From Ifrita kowaldi (lineage: Eukaryota > Chordata > Aves > Passeriformes > Cinclosomatidae): DNA of 64,000 bases. Position numbers and translations under genes: made by a program. The notes beneath the pieces were generated by a model. It was given only the letters and a program-made list of their open reading frames with translations. It was not told the origin of the DNA and searched no databases. Shown one piece after another: positions 13,201 through 26,100 of the stretch (position 1 is the first letter of the stretch; every line of letters starts with the position of its first letter). The stretch spans positions 248,245 to 312,244 of the forward strand of contig VZRS01002399.1 in NCBI GenBank assembly GCA_013398055.1, written 5' to 3'.

Positions 13201-16200
13201 GATATAGGCTGGGGAACATTTCTGTGACAGCTTCAATATTTAACCAGTAAAGCATGGAACATGAATCTTGATTTGCTATCCAGTGTTTTGGTGCGGACTT
13301 TAGTTCCTGGAGTAATTAATGCCAAGAGAAACCCTTCTCACAGAGCAAACTAGGTGCTTACCTAGTTTCTTAGCAAACAACTCATATGCTTTCCAGACAG
13401 TAATCATTTGTGAGAATTTATTTTTAACATAAATTCTGCTGTAATATGAAAGTTCAACTGCTACCGATTGTCAGCTTTCCCTAGATTTAGGCAACAATGT
13501 ATTTTGGGAGTATGACTCAGGAAAACATTCACATGACCAAGTAAAGCAGGTGGCCAGGACCTACCACATAGCATCAGCTTCATCAGAACATCCTCAGAGA
13601 AGGAAAAATAGCTCCCAGCTCTTTGGGGAGATGATCACAGGGTGGAAGAAAGAACTGTTCTAAGGTATAGGTTATAATTACTGCAACAAATAAAGAAACT
13701 GCAGAGTCTTTTGCCTCAGCATCACAAAGAGATACATTTTAAAAAATCACTATTCTTCTGATGAAAGTGTTTATATTGTGTTGTCAGTAAGTCTTGAAAA
13801 AACTGATTTACAGTCATAAGTTTAAATTATGCCTCTGCCAAAGAAACAGCTTACCTGGTTCTCCCTCAAATGTATCTCACACAGCAGCACAGCTCATTTA
13901 TTCCCCCAATGTTTCAACTGCAATAGGAGAGAGAAGTTGTTTGTTAGTCTGTTGGGAAGGGAGATGTCCAAGATCCCATAAAATTCTCCCTGTCTTGTGC
14001 AGATTTATGCCCAGCACTGGCTCCTGTGGCTGCACAGGAGCAGGAGGCTGGCAGACATTGCACTGAGGTACCACAAGTTACAGTGCGGCCAAAGCGTCGT
14101 GTTCCACTGGGATTCCTTCACCTCCTTCGTGGGGATAAGAGGGATTTGTTATTCCTGCCATTCCCTTGCCCCGTAACAAGGCTGTGCCCAAGTCAGCTGT
14201 TATAAAAGCTGGGGAGACTCAAGGTAAGTTTTTCATCTTTAGCCAGAGATTTGAGAAAGGGATTCTACCTCAGCATCCTCAAACCAGCACTCCAGGAGCA
14301 CTCCATAGGCAGTCCTGATTCACACTGATTCCTGGGAAGCACCTACCTTTAGGGACATGGATTGTTCCCTTTAATTACAAACAGAAGTATTCTGGTACCT
14401 GGAACAGTGTGCATGCACGTGCTTCAACTCTGACTTGAATTCCTGCTTGTGGGAAAAGGGATTGCACACCCAACCTCTGCCTTGAGCCCAAAACAGATGC
14501 CATTTCTGCATTTCCTACCTCAAGAATACCTAGCAAAAAGCATATTCTTGATGCAGTTATCTGATTTTTAACCAAAACTGCTTTCTAGATGGACTCTAGC
14601 TTATTTGATTATATGTTAATCAGAACTAAAGATAGATCTAAAAGGAATAAAAATTTTCATCCATCCACAAGGAGACTTGTGGGTTTATTTTATGGAAGCA
14701 GACCCCTTCTGAGCTGTCACTTAATTTTAAAAGTTTTCTAGATTTAGCTATCTTTCAAAGAAGCCCATGACTACAGAAACACTAGTGATATCTGTAAGTT
14801 ACAAAGCATTTATTTACCATTAATCAAAAAAGACCTGTTTTTCTTGGGTATGCAGAATTTGGGTTATTGTCTGGTTTAGGTTTTTTCCTTTTTTAGCTTA
14901 AGGTTTTGTTATCTTTTAAAGTTCAAGGATAAGGGACCATATCCTCCTCACTGAAAGTTACTTCCTTTGCATTCTCTTACAAATTCATCACAAAACCACA
15001 AAACATTTTTATTCCTTCTTTTGGTTAGCAAATGTTAACACGTAGCTGTAAGCAGCTGAGTGGAAATACATTAGCAGAGCTTTCCTGCAGTCCACATTAT
15101 GACTGAGCTCAGATATTTACTCATATGAACTATACCACTCAGTGAGATTGTCAATAAGAGTTAATTATATAAAGGTTCCACTAGATAGTATGATAACAAT
15201 TTTCAGACAATTTTTTTTTTCAGATGATTCTGCTTTTTGAGCTAGGAAAAAATGCTTTAGAGGTAATAGTATTCACTTTGTTCAGTGGATTTAAGAAATG
15301 ATGAGCATGGTTCAGGTTTTATATAGAGTCCTGAATACTGGCTAAACTGTTACAATTACAATTTTTTTCTGGGCAAGCTACTTTCAGTGACAGGTATCAC
15401 ATCATCATTCCACTTTGCAGAAAATTGACTCTATTTTTTATGCATTCACAAACACTCAAATGATATAAACTTGGGGTTTTTTACTTATTGGCTGCTGATG
15501 CATAAAATGCAGGAGCAGCTCCTATTGTGTTATTGTCTGGCTCCTATTAGCATGTTAATATAAATAACAAATATCAGGGGTATGTGGGGTGAGCTAAGAC
15601 GCCCCATTTTCAGAAGGTTCTTTCTGATATCAAGCTTTCATTATACTTAAGAATTTGGCTATTCCAGCACGTAAGGGGAGGATGGTAGGAAGAGTGCCTC
15701 ATACTCAGCCTGATGACTCCATCAACTTCCACTGGACTATTTTCAACATTCAGGTCCAGGGTTAAAATCTGATTTATTGGTGTAGCATGCTACCTATGGC
15801 TCGCCTTGGAAGCAGGAAGGTCCTTCAAGGGTTTCTGTATGTTTATTTGCAAGATCAGAGAGCTGGTGTTCAGGGATGGAAAGCCAGACAAAATTGCAGC
15901 GTCCAAAGGGGAGATAAAAACCACCAACTGCAGAGACAGGACTTTAAATCCATGTGAGCAGTCAATAACGAAAACCACAAACCACAGACTTGGGAATTCA
16001 ACAATTCTCCTCAAGTTCAATTCACTCTCAAGGCTGAATTATTCAGTACACTTCTTTTTTTTTCTCCCCATAGAGTTTGCAAAAGCTGTCAAGGAAGAGA
16101 TTGTCAAATTAGAAGGCAAATCAGAAGAGATGTGTTTTCCTCCCTCTTTTTCAAGTTTTAAGGAAGCTTTCTCAAGATAGATTAAAATTGCATGTGACAA

Positions 16201-19200
16201 GCTACAGCACCCAGAGTACTCTCTATTAACAATGTGAATGGTATAAAGATCAAGAAAAAAATGGTATTCTGCTATAAAGAGGTCATGAAAGTGGTCCATC
16301 ATATCAAAGAGCTTGTATTCATGTTAAGCTGTTTTCAGTCTTCTGGGCAGTACCTCCTACTTTGAGCTTGCAACTTTTCCTTAGGCAGTAAAGTTTTGAC
16401 CAATGGAAACACGGGGAAAAGAACAACTGAAAAAGAAAAAAAAGAAACCAAAAATCCCACTGATGAGCTGCAGTCTTGTTTTTTTCTCATAACCTTCATT
16501 CAGACAACTCATTCATTATCCACACCCCTTCAACTCACTCTGGAAAAGGCAGCTGAGTCCCAGTTGTATCAGGACATTGGCTGTCAGATGCACACTCCTA
16601 ATCCTCTAGTAGAGCACAGCTTCTAGTGACACTTGATGGCATCTCAGAGATTTGACACACTTCGCCTCTGCTCAGTGCACGAGAGACACTTTGCTCTTCC
16701 TTCAGGACCTGCTTTGAGAAAGCTATTCTACCATCATTCAGAAAACCCCAAAATGACATTTTACTTATTCTGACATGGGAACAGCTTACAGGCCTCCTGC
16801 AGAGGAAAGGACAAAGATCAGTACTATCCTAGCACTTAACACTGTTTTTATGCATTATGTTTTTAAAATCTGAGCAGATGTCAATAAATGACATGTGATT
16901 TGAAATAAAGAGCCCTAAGATTTTATAAAAACTATAATGAAAATACACTACTATATCTTCTTTCCTCAGAGTATGTAATTCTGATCTCAACATCTTCAAA
17001 TGACACCATATTATTACCTGTACTCAAGAACAGCTATTTTTTCATGTTAACATCATCAAAGTGATGATACCACCTTCCCTTTAGTTAGCACTAACCTGTT
17101 TCCATATGACCTCTAGAAGTCAATGATGAGAGAAAGCCCATACCTATTTTCTAACTACCCTCCCCTTAAAAGCATTCCTAAAATCTGTGGAGAGTAACTA
17201 ACTCATCTCAAGAATGACACTGCCCAGAAAAGCATAATCTCAAAAAACCCCTCACTTGTAGTTACTCAGATTTCCATTTCTTATATGTTTACCTAAGCAT
17301 TTTCTACTTTTCAGCAGCAGAAAAAGATATATCCATCAGGAACAGAAGGGTAACTGTATGTATGATGGAGAGTGAGGCAGAAAGTCTGCACAGCCAATAA
17401 CAAAAACATCTTTCATAGATGTATCAATCTTTGAGCCTACAATGGCATTTCCCTTCTCCAGCCTGGACTGCAGGTGACTGCCTTTGGAGAAATGGCCTCC
17501 TTGAACCACAGCAATGTTCTCCTTGTTCTCTGTCTTTTGGTCCTACTCTTTAATTGCAGATTCTCACACTTTGATTTTCTGGGGTAAAAAAAAAATCTTG
17601 TTAGTTCTGTTGCATTAATAACTTAGTTGCTCTATGTATTTTCTTGATTGCCTGAAATACCCCTGGTCTCCCTTCTTCCCTTTTGTTACAGAAAAAGGCA
17701 CTCCCATGATGAGCTGTGCCCAAATGGGCAAATGTAAGTCAAACAATTATAACTACTCAACACAAATACTTGGTAAGTTCTGGTTGCAGCACAGCCATCA
17801 TAAAAATTCTGATGCAAGCTGCCTTACTTTCTTCCAGAAATGCATTTGTTTCATGAATGCCTCAGCTTTGAAGGTGACTTCAAATCCAGCCAGCAATCCT
17901 TGCGTTGCTGCCAGAACACTGGGGAAAAGCTTTATTTCAAGAAAAGAAAGACAAACGTGTCAATTGATGATGACAGAACTGTTGTAGGTCAAACAGTTAA
18001 ACTTATTCTGACTCCGTGTGTAGCAGGCTTGGGGATTTTTTTTCCCCTAACTTCTGAGTACACTGTATTGTGTGAGGGCAGCTGTGAGCTAAACAGAAAA
18101 AAAAAATAGACTTATTGTGATCAGTACAAATTGTAACTCTCAGGATAAGGTTAATAAGAGCATCCCACTGCATCATGCAATGACCTTCTACGACCAAAGT
18201 TAATTAGTGCAGCATTCATTAGGGATCCAAACGTAACATGGTCCCCTCTACTGGGAAAATCCGCAGCCGACACAGGAGTAAGCTCAACACAACTAGGAGT
18301 GCCTGCAAGAAGAGAAACATGCAATCAGTGATAACAAAACAGCAGATATAACCTGGTTCTCACAAACAGGTTCAGGAAGGAAATGTTGCACTTGCTTTGA
18401 GACACAGCTGATTACATTTACTGCTGTTATCTCCAGAGACATCGGCACTTGCTCACACAGTGCACTTAGAGCTTTGGAGAATAGATGCCTTTGTTTACTA
18501 GCAGCGATGTCCAAATAGTTTCATGGTCTCTCCTCCACCAGACTGAAAAATTTCCCTCTCCAAGCACCTGCATTACAAACATCTCAGCACGTTCAAATTG
18601 CTGCTATTTAAAAAAAAAACAAAGCAAGATATTTCAGCTACAGGAGAAGGATAAACAAATTATCACTTCATCACCAGGCTGCCCAGAGCTCACTCTGCAG
18701 CAAGCCTGAATCCCAAGCTAGCAATGAGCTTGTGGTCCCGCAGGATAAAAACCACACTCTGGTAAATGCATTAATATCACTTTGCAGTTGATGTATTTGT
18801 CTGTCCTGGACAGATGACAAGCTATAGAACAGCACAGTCATCTCACTCAGGGCCAAACTACCAAAATATAGCCAAATAATATAAAAAATAATATAAAAAT
18901 TATAGGCAAATTGTACAGTAATTCAAAATCTGGTCACATGTGATCACTGGACTTTGACTGTACTTTACAGATATCTCTGTCAGTGGTCTTTGATAGCTCC
19001 TCTGTCCTCCCTCCTCTTTGAATCACCAGCAGTAGCCTGAACTTGATTTTGTGTTACAGATTAGAAAGTTTCTGTCTCTAGAGAATTTACATACATATGA
19101 ATAATTTGATAGCCCTCTTGAACCTGCTTTTCCCTAAAAGACTTTCTGGTATCTGTAGTTCTACCAAGCTCTTTAAAATTTGCCCCTTCTTCACTGCAGC

Positions 19201-20161
19201 AGGTAAAAAGGCAGGACTGCTGAAGCCTGATCCTTCATTTCAGAGAAAGTGCTCTGACTGACAGTACCTCTTAAGAATTGCCTTTCTCCCTGCATGCTTG
19301 GAGAAACAAACAAATCACATTGGTCTTTCCAGCACCAAGATGAATATTTGCATGGCATTTATTGAAACTAGTAGACAATTTCACATGATTAGACGTGAAA
19401 ACATATACAGATGTCATCAAAATCTCTGTCCCTCAAAAATATGATTACAGTGCTAACAACAGTAACAGCTACATAGTGGTTTATTATCTATTATTAATTT
19501 TTAACAACAACAAGCCATCATGAGTGAGTCACCTGACCACTGGTGGAATTATGCCTGGCTTATACAATCATGTTTTACAGATATCATTTTTCTATTAAAA
19601 AGGGAGGGTGAAGGGGGGAATGCCTTTCAGACATAAGCGATGCTGTCAAAGCACTAGGAGGCAAGTTATACTAGCAAACAACTTTCTCATTAATATCCTC
19701 TCCTTTCCCAGAATGCATCTTATTTCGATGATATACTTTTTTCTTTAAGAAGAAGAAAAGCTTCTACTAGAAGATGATGCTATTTCTAGAACCGTTACCA
19801 GCAGTCTTTAAACAGTAGGCTGAACATCCACACCAGTCTGAACTTTCTGAGCACATCGTGGCCTTTGATATTTGCTTAAACTATTATAAAAGGGAGAGAG
19901 CGAGAAAAAAAAATGAAGTTAAATGGAGCAGCCAGTTCTCCACTATTCCCCTCATGACACCCACCAGCCTCCCAGCCTACAAACCCAGAAAGCGAAGCAG
20001 CACCTTACGAATCTCCTACTTGTCAGGATAAACATGCCTAATGGCAGACATCTCCTCAGCCCCCACCTCCTCGGGGAAGGCTCTCCTGCCCTCTCCTCCA
20101 GCTATGGCTGGGTCTCAGGTGCCTGAGACTTCTCAGCCGTGCTTTAACTCTTTTTAACCCG

Positions 20162-20930
20162 TCAACCACTCGGGCCAGGACATGAATCTGCTGAATGAAG
20201 ATCGCCTTTCCGCCCGGGGTACATCTCTAACATTCTTCCCTGCTCGGGCTCCCGACTGCGAGGGCGCGCGTTCCGGATAGCGAGGCATTTGCGGCCAATT
20301 CGCCGAGGCACGGGATCGTTTCTGAGCAGGAGCGGGCACTGAGGCACAAGGACACCCGGCCCGGGACAAGNNNNNNNNNNNNNNNNNNNNNNNNNNNNNN
20401 NNNNNNNNNNNNNNNNNNNNNNNNNNNNNNNNNNNNNNNNNNNNNNNNNNNNNNNNNNNNNNNNNNNNNNNNNNNNNNNNNNNNNNNNNNNNNNNNNNNN
20501 NNNNNNNNNNNNNNNNNNNNNNNNNNNNNNNNNNNNNNNNNNNNNNNNNNNNNNNNNNNNNNNNNNNNNNNNNNNNNNNNNNNNNNNNNNNNNNNNNNNN
20601 NNNNNNNNNNNNNNNNNNNNNNNNNNNNNNNNNNNNNNNNNNNNNNNNNNNNNNNNNNNNNNNNNNNNNNNNNNNNNNNNNNNNNNNNNNNNNNNNNNNN
20701 NNNNNNNNNNNNNNNNNNNNNNNNNNNNNNNNNNNNNNNNNNNNNNNNNNNNNNNNNNNNNCCGCCCGGAGCGGGCCGGAGCCGCCCTGCCCGGCGCCGC
20801 CGCGGCTCTGCTGCAGTGCCGGGGGCCCGCGGCTGCCCTGCTGCTCCCCTGGCCCGCCCAGCGCTCGGCGTGAAGCGCAGAGGCGCGGGGGGCTCGCCGC
20901 TCGGTGTAACTGGAACACGATTTAACCCAA
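20162..20930 (+). promoter_or_regulatory. CpG island, putative SYT9 promoter and first exon
   Basis: This is the only strongly GC-rich, CpG-dense block in the window. The right flank (20762-20906) alone contains roughly 23 CpG dinucleotides by my count, in a region otherwise poor in CpG. The left flank (about 20200-20370) is also CpG-rich and carries a CCAAT motif near 20294. Such islands normally mark promoters in birds. The nearest gene on the + strand is SYT9, whose visible coding starts 30 kb downstream with an exon that needs an upstream coding exon ending in a single base of phase. I searched both visible flanks for the short, cysteine-containing N-terminal SYT9 coding segment and did not find it, so it may lie in the N run. 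Assignment to SYT9 is inference; the island could serve another or a divergent transcript. Confidence 0.6.
20371..20761. other. Assembly gap of 391 N inside the CpG island
   Basis: An uninterrupted run of N flanked on both sides by GC-rich sequence. Such gaps are typical where short reads fail on high-GC avian promoters and first exons. The expected first coding exon of SYT9 (about 48 codons in mammals, as I recall) would fit within this length. Open frames that appear to run through the gap are artefacts of translating N. Confidence 0.95.
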
Positions 20931-21706
20931 CTCCCCAGTTCCCAGTTCTGTATGTCACGAGCTAAAAAGACAATTCCTCGCATATCTGTAGCAGATGGGG
21001 GGGCTGTAGGTCTGACAAGGTGTACACTGGGTGGCTTTCTGTGTGTATGTCAGGATTACGGTTTCCGCATCATGGCAAAACACTCTTACTTAAAAACTTT
21101 CACTTGAGGAAGCTTTCTCATAAGGAAGCTGAGCTCCAGCTGCACAAAATCGTGAAAAGACTGAGGATATGTCTCTGGACACAAGGGAAAGGCAAAATGC
21201 AGTTTAGAGTTGCAGCTTATTATGTTTGTTTTTACATCATCGAGTTGAGTTTGCTCAGTATAAGGAGAAATTTAGAGAGTTAAAAGAGAAGTTGATACAC
21301 GTTTGCAAAACTGGGAAGCCTTGCTGTTAGATCAGCTGGTCATCACAAGACAGAATTCATTGCTTCATTATTCTCTGAAATAAATCAGTCTGTTTAGCGT
21401 AGGGCAGTCTAATGACACTCTATTCTAAAATATTTTTCTGTAATTTGGTGAGCCTGAAGTAACACTCAGGGTGCAACTTCCTGACAAATCCTTGGATATG
21501 CTGAAGGCCTGGAGAAAACAAGTAAAACTAAGTAAAAACATATTCGATTGGGGAAAAAGATGTGCTATCACAATAAATGAATAAGGAATTTTCTGTCATT
21601 CAATTGGCTTGTATGCAAAGCTATTTGCAGCCATTCTGGCTTTTCACTACTTAAAATATTCAAATTGAAGTGATTCATGCAATGTTTGATAAGGATTCTT
21701 TAAAAG

Positions 21707-21760
21707 TAGGCAAATTTAATTGTTTCGTTCATATAGGCAGATTTAATTACTTTGTTCATA
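21707..21760. repeat. 27-bp tandem repeat, two copies plus a partial third
   Basis: The unit at 21707-21733 is repeated at 21734-21760 with four mismatches. A decayed partial third copy begins at 21761 (taagcagtaattttt). The unit is AT-rich with no evident function. It is a small minisatellite-like duplication in the putative first intron. Confidence 0.85.
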
Positions 21761-23076
21761 TAAGCAGTAATTTTTGTGACAGACACCTGTGATTTTCTGT
21801 AATTTTCATTTACTAAAGGATCAGTCACATGTTTGTATATCAGGTCATGGCTCCAAAGATATCTGTTTAAATCAGTGCTCACTTTGGATACGAAACTACT
21901 TGAAATGCATATGGAGGCTTTAACCTCCGCTACTTGGATAACAGCTTTTCAGATTTCTTTCAGAAGCTACCTGCTTTTTTTTTTCCATCAGCCTCGGGCA
22001 AAAAGAGTACCTGGCATCTGTTTGGGAGTGATTTTAAAACATGGTGTGCTCAGTAAAAATTTATCACCTCTACCTAAAGGTGAAAAAACCAAGAAAATTA
22101 AAATGTGTGTTTATTTGTACCTGTTTTGCTTGAACTGCTATTATACAACAGCCTTCCAGTATTGTTGCGAACCTGCTCGATTACCCAGAGCAGCAGTCCC
22201 TAGCCTTCGCCAGCCAATGTGCAACAACAGTGAGCAATTATGCTGCAGGCAGCATCTTCCCATTGGCCTCAATCTGAACATTTTTATTTTTTGCAGCTGC
22301 AGCCAGCCTCAGAGGGTCTAGCGGGCAACACGCTACCCCAGAAGGCCTGACTTGGAAAATACTTCTGTGAGGTGGTAGTGTCAGGAATTTGTTAATTTAC
22401 CTAGGCTCATATTTCTTTGATTAAAATATGTATTATTATCCTAGTAAACTGGCTGTCCATGTGGTTTGTTTAGCTGGTCCTTAGTTGTGGTGCTGTGGGC
22501 TGTAAGAAGACAGTGCATGTGACTTCCAAAATGAAGCAATACGATTCGCAGTCAAAGGGCAGTAACTACACTGACCAAACCCAGCTTGCTTCATGTAGTG
22601 AGTTTCATTGACTTAACAAGGGCAAAATGGCCTTAAAAAGCCCTGACAGCTGATCTGTTCCCTTTCCAGCCCCTAGTGGCCTAAACATAGGGATGTGAAG
22701 AAAAGCGGTGCTGAAGGACAGCTCCTCTTTATCAGAACAGGGCAAAAGATGAAGCTGTCCTTGTTCCTGCCCCCCGAGGTGTGACAGTGATGGGCTTCAG
22801 TCAAACTGAGTAACTTGCTCTTAGGCCACCGAAAAGTAAAAATGTCTACACCACTGGAGTGGAGAAAAGTGCATGATTAGGTACATGACTAGGTATTGTA
22901 CAGGAATTAGTGCATGGGGCAATGCTTTTAAAAGTGTTTCCAAAATAAAGTTGCCACTTGCCTAAACCCAGCGACAGGGTGCATACAGACAATTCTGCAG
23001 CACGTTTGGTTGAAGCCATTCATGGATGTTGGCTCTGTCCCCCATCAGGAGTTGTTAGAAAAACAAACCCCTAACT

Positions 23077-23107
23077 GAGGGAGGGAGGAAGGAAGGGAGG
23101 GAGGGAG
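23077..23107. repeat. Purine-rich GGGA/GGAA simple repeat
   Basis: Tandem gggaggga/ggaagg units with no pyrimidine across about 31 bases. Such polypurine tracts can be length-polymorphic and can form non-B DNA. No gene association is seen beyond its position in the putative intron 1. Confidence 0.85.
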
Positions 23108-26100
23108 CTGAGGGGCTGCTGAGCCTGATGCCAGTGTTTGTCTCCAAGCTCAGCCTCCCGGCGCCCCTCAGTCCCAGCACTGAGCAGCCAGGTCCCTGGA
23201 GATCCACTCCTCTCCTGCCTGACATCTGATGCGCTTGGCTCTGTGGCTCCCTGCCGTCTGAGTGTTGGCTGTGTGACTCAGGCCAGGAGGGACTGAGGGA
23301 TGCTCGTGGTGTGCGCCACATCGTTATTTTCATGCAGTTTCCCCCTGTTATGGAGAGTGCTGCACATGCTTTGTGAGTTTAAGGGCGAATGAGATCTGGG
23401 TTTAGTGCACTGGTCCACTGGATTTAAAGGGTGACACGAGTGAGTCAGATTTTAAAGCTTTCCAGAAAACTAAAAATGCAAATTAGGTATTTAGTGAAAA
23501 ACCTTCAATTAGTTCAATAAGAGTTATATGTCAGAGCAACCTTGAAAATCCCAATAGGCATCCTTAAGCATTTAGATACCTTAATAAGCTGGCTCATTTT
23601 CTGTTCCATTGTAAAATGTCAATAATATTTCTGTATCATAGAAGGGCTTTATGAGGGTAAATTGTAAAGTCTGAACACATCAAGTATGCAATACATTCAT
23701 AAAGGAGAGTCAGATGGACCTCTCAGAGGACCTTCCAAGATCATGGAATATCACCCCATGACACCAGATAAGGCAAATATTGTAGAGGAGGAATGGATGT
23801 TGCTTGAGCAGAAGAATTCATTGAAGGAAAAAAAAAAATCCAAAAAACCAAAACAACAACAACAAAATCGTGAAAGCAGAAAATCTTAATGCAGAGACTG
23901 ACCACTAAAAGAGGAATTAAGACAAAAAAGCTATTTATGAAGATAAAGGTTATAAAAAAAGTCCAGGCCATTAATCATAGTGAATTTTCATTAGTTTTGT
24001 AGTAGAAAAATGAATAGAAATAAAAAGTAAAGTTTTCTTTTCTGTTGCTTTGGATTGCACATCTTGAGGATGAGCCAGCAAGGTCTTAAAATATTCTTAA
24101 TTACGTTGTTTAAAATTGACTAATAGATGCTAAAACAGAACACATGATGAATATTGTGGGCATAGTGATGGCCATTAGGCATAAGGTATTCTACGGGTCA
24201 TGAGTACGAGATCAATATTGCACAGTGACAGAAAGTCAGATTTTAGTACTTGATGGAGGTAAAGACAGTTGATAGTCAAGAAATTAAAAAATTTGGGAGT
24301 GGAAATGGGATGGATATTGAAGACAAAATGCATGAGAGGCTGCAGTTATGGTCTTGCAGTGGAATCTAAGGGTCTTATGAATCAGTACCTTATTTTTTGA
24401 TGTATACTTTCGACTTCACAACAGAGAAAAGCACGAAGAAACAAAAAGCCAGAGAGGTCCAAACGTGGCCTCCCAGCCCAGGGGTTGAATGTGAGAGCCA
24501 AGGTTTTCTGTGGAGAGTGTTGTTCCAATAGACTGGTCATTCCCTAGAAAGCTCGTACTTGCAATTAAATCATACCTCAGAAAGTTTCCCTTTAATTCAG
24601 AACCGAGTTTAAAAACAAAACCTGTTTTCAGAAAGTAGTTTGATTCCTTAAAAAGGTATTTTAAAATTTTTGTACCTCAAATTACTTCCTGATTTATTCC
24701 CACCTCATCCCCTAAATCTTCCAGGAGCATATCAAGCTGAAGATTTTCATCAAGACGCTAAGTGCATCTAGATTTATCTAGATAAAAAAAACATTTACAG
24801 GTTGTAAAGACATGAAAAACATTTGAGTGGGTGAAATAACTTCCACTATGTTATTTTTATGGTACTCACTGTGAGCCACTGCTTTCCATATTTTTAAATT
24901 TCTTTTCCTGATAGTATTCAATGTCTCCTGCTAGCGCAAGACACTGTAGGATAGAGGACAAGTGTGAATCATATTCCCTCTCTTGAGGTCAAATTAATGA
25001 ACCATTGTGAGACCCAAGTTCCTTTGGGTTTCAAGAACCAAAATGCTCCTTCAAGAGTTTAAAAAAAATAAGGTGATGTTATGTATTTTAGACTAAAAAT
25101 AGGTATTCTTTTTCTCCTTTGAAAAGTCAGGAGCAAATTTGAAGAAGGTAAAAACAATTACTTCCTGTTGCTTGAATTCTAAAATGCTCTGCTGGTTTAA
25201 TTGCCTCTAAACAAAGAGGGTCTCAGAGATTTTCCTGTCATAATGGAGGAGTATAACATGGTTTTTTTTTCCTTGGAAATCTGTTTTAAACAGTTAGCTA
25301 AACTTTGAAACAAATTGTAGAAGAGAGCGAATCATGTTCAGAGTAACGGGACTACGTGTGTGCTTAATAATGGCTTGAAACTATAATTAAGGTAAATAAT
25401 TGTAAATAAAAATGAAGATTTTAATTTACTGTAGCCACATATAACTTTTTCCTAGAATGCAGTTTTGTTCTTTTTATGGGTAAGCTAAAGATGTTTAGGT
25501 GTTTCAGTTATGATTTGCTCTTCAGAACCAGAGAAAAGGAAGACTACAAAGATTTTCCTTATGATAAAGCTGTGCTTTGATCAGGCTGGAACACAGTCAT
25601 GTTAAATACTCTTCAGATATGAAAGAGCCCTGCACTACTGAAATCAGTGTATATTTTTCGGAGGTGCAAAGCAACTGCAGTGTAGCAGCACTGTAACTTG
25701 AGAAGCCAAACATGAGTAGGTTTTCTGTAGTCCCTGCGACCAAACTCACTCCGCTGCTGTCCCATGGCTGCTCCTGGACACTGTGGGGACAAGAAAGGAT
25801 TCAGTCTGTCAGAAAAAGGCAAGAGGAAAGTGCCTTCCAGCCCTTCTTGGCCTCTGCGTCCAGATTCAGTGCAGGTGCGGAAAGTAGGAGCTTTCTGGGG
25901 CTTCCATTTCCATTTTGGTTTTAGTCCTGATTTATATGGGGATTTTACCAAGTGTTTGCTGTCCACAGTCTGCCCTTACTCACTGAAACCATAACAGTGT
26001 GTATCACTGTGTTGGATAGACTGATGCCAACTACAGCCCTTTGTATTTAACAGAAAAAAAATGTCTTTACTCATACACTATCTATCTATATATATAAAAT

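Larger units (their letters stand above)
1..20160. other. Upstream flank with no recognisable gene
   Basis: This 20-kb stretch is AT-rich and shows only short ORFs (none above about 125 codons), with no family resemblance I can name on either strand. I see no tRNA, rRNA or recognisable transposon ORF. It holds homopolymer runs, one perfect 12-bp tandem duplication near 7.88 kb, and two exon-like segments with good splice signals (about 16.07 kb and 17.69 kb) that I could not tie to a gene. It lies 5' of the putative SYT9 promoter island, so it is probably intergenic or distal regulatory DNA. A noncoding RNA or very short exons of a neighbouring gene could be present without being visible by eye. 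Confidence 0.6.

Noticed and set aside
20154..20983. Three long minus-strand frames across the CpG island
   Set aside because: They are long only because N was translated as unknown residues through a 391-base gap. The visible parts are GC-biased low-complexity translation with no known family.
21833..22321. 162-codon open frame on the + strand, among the longest without N
   Set aside because: No recognisable domain or family and irregular hydrophobic, cysteine-scattered composition. It lies in the putative intron 1 with no supporting splice context; treated as chance.
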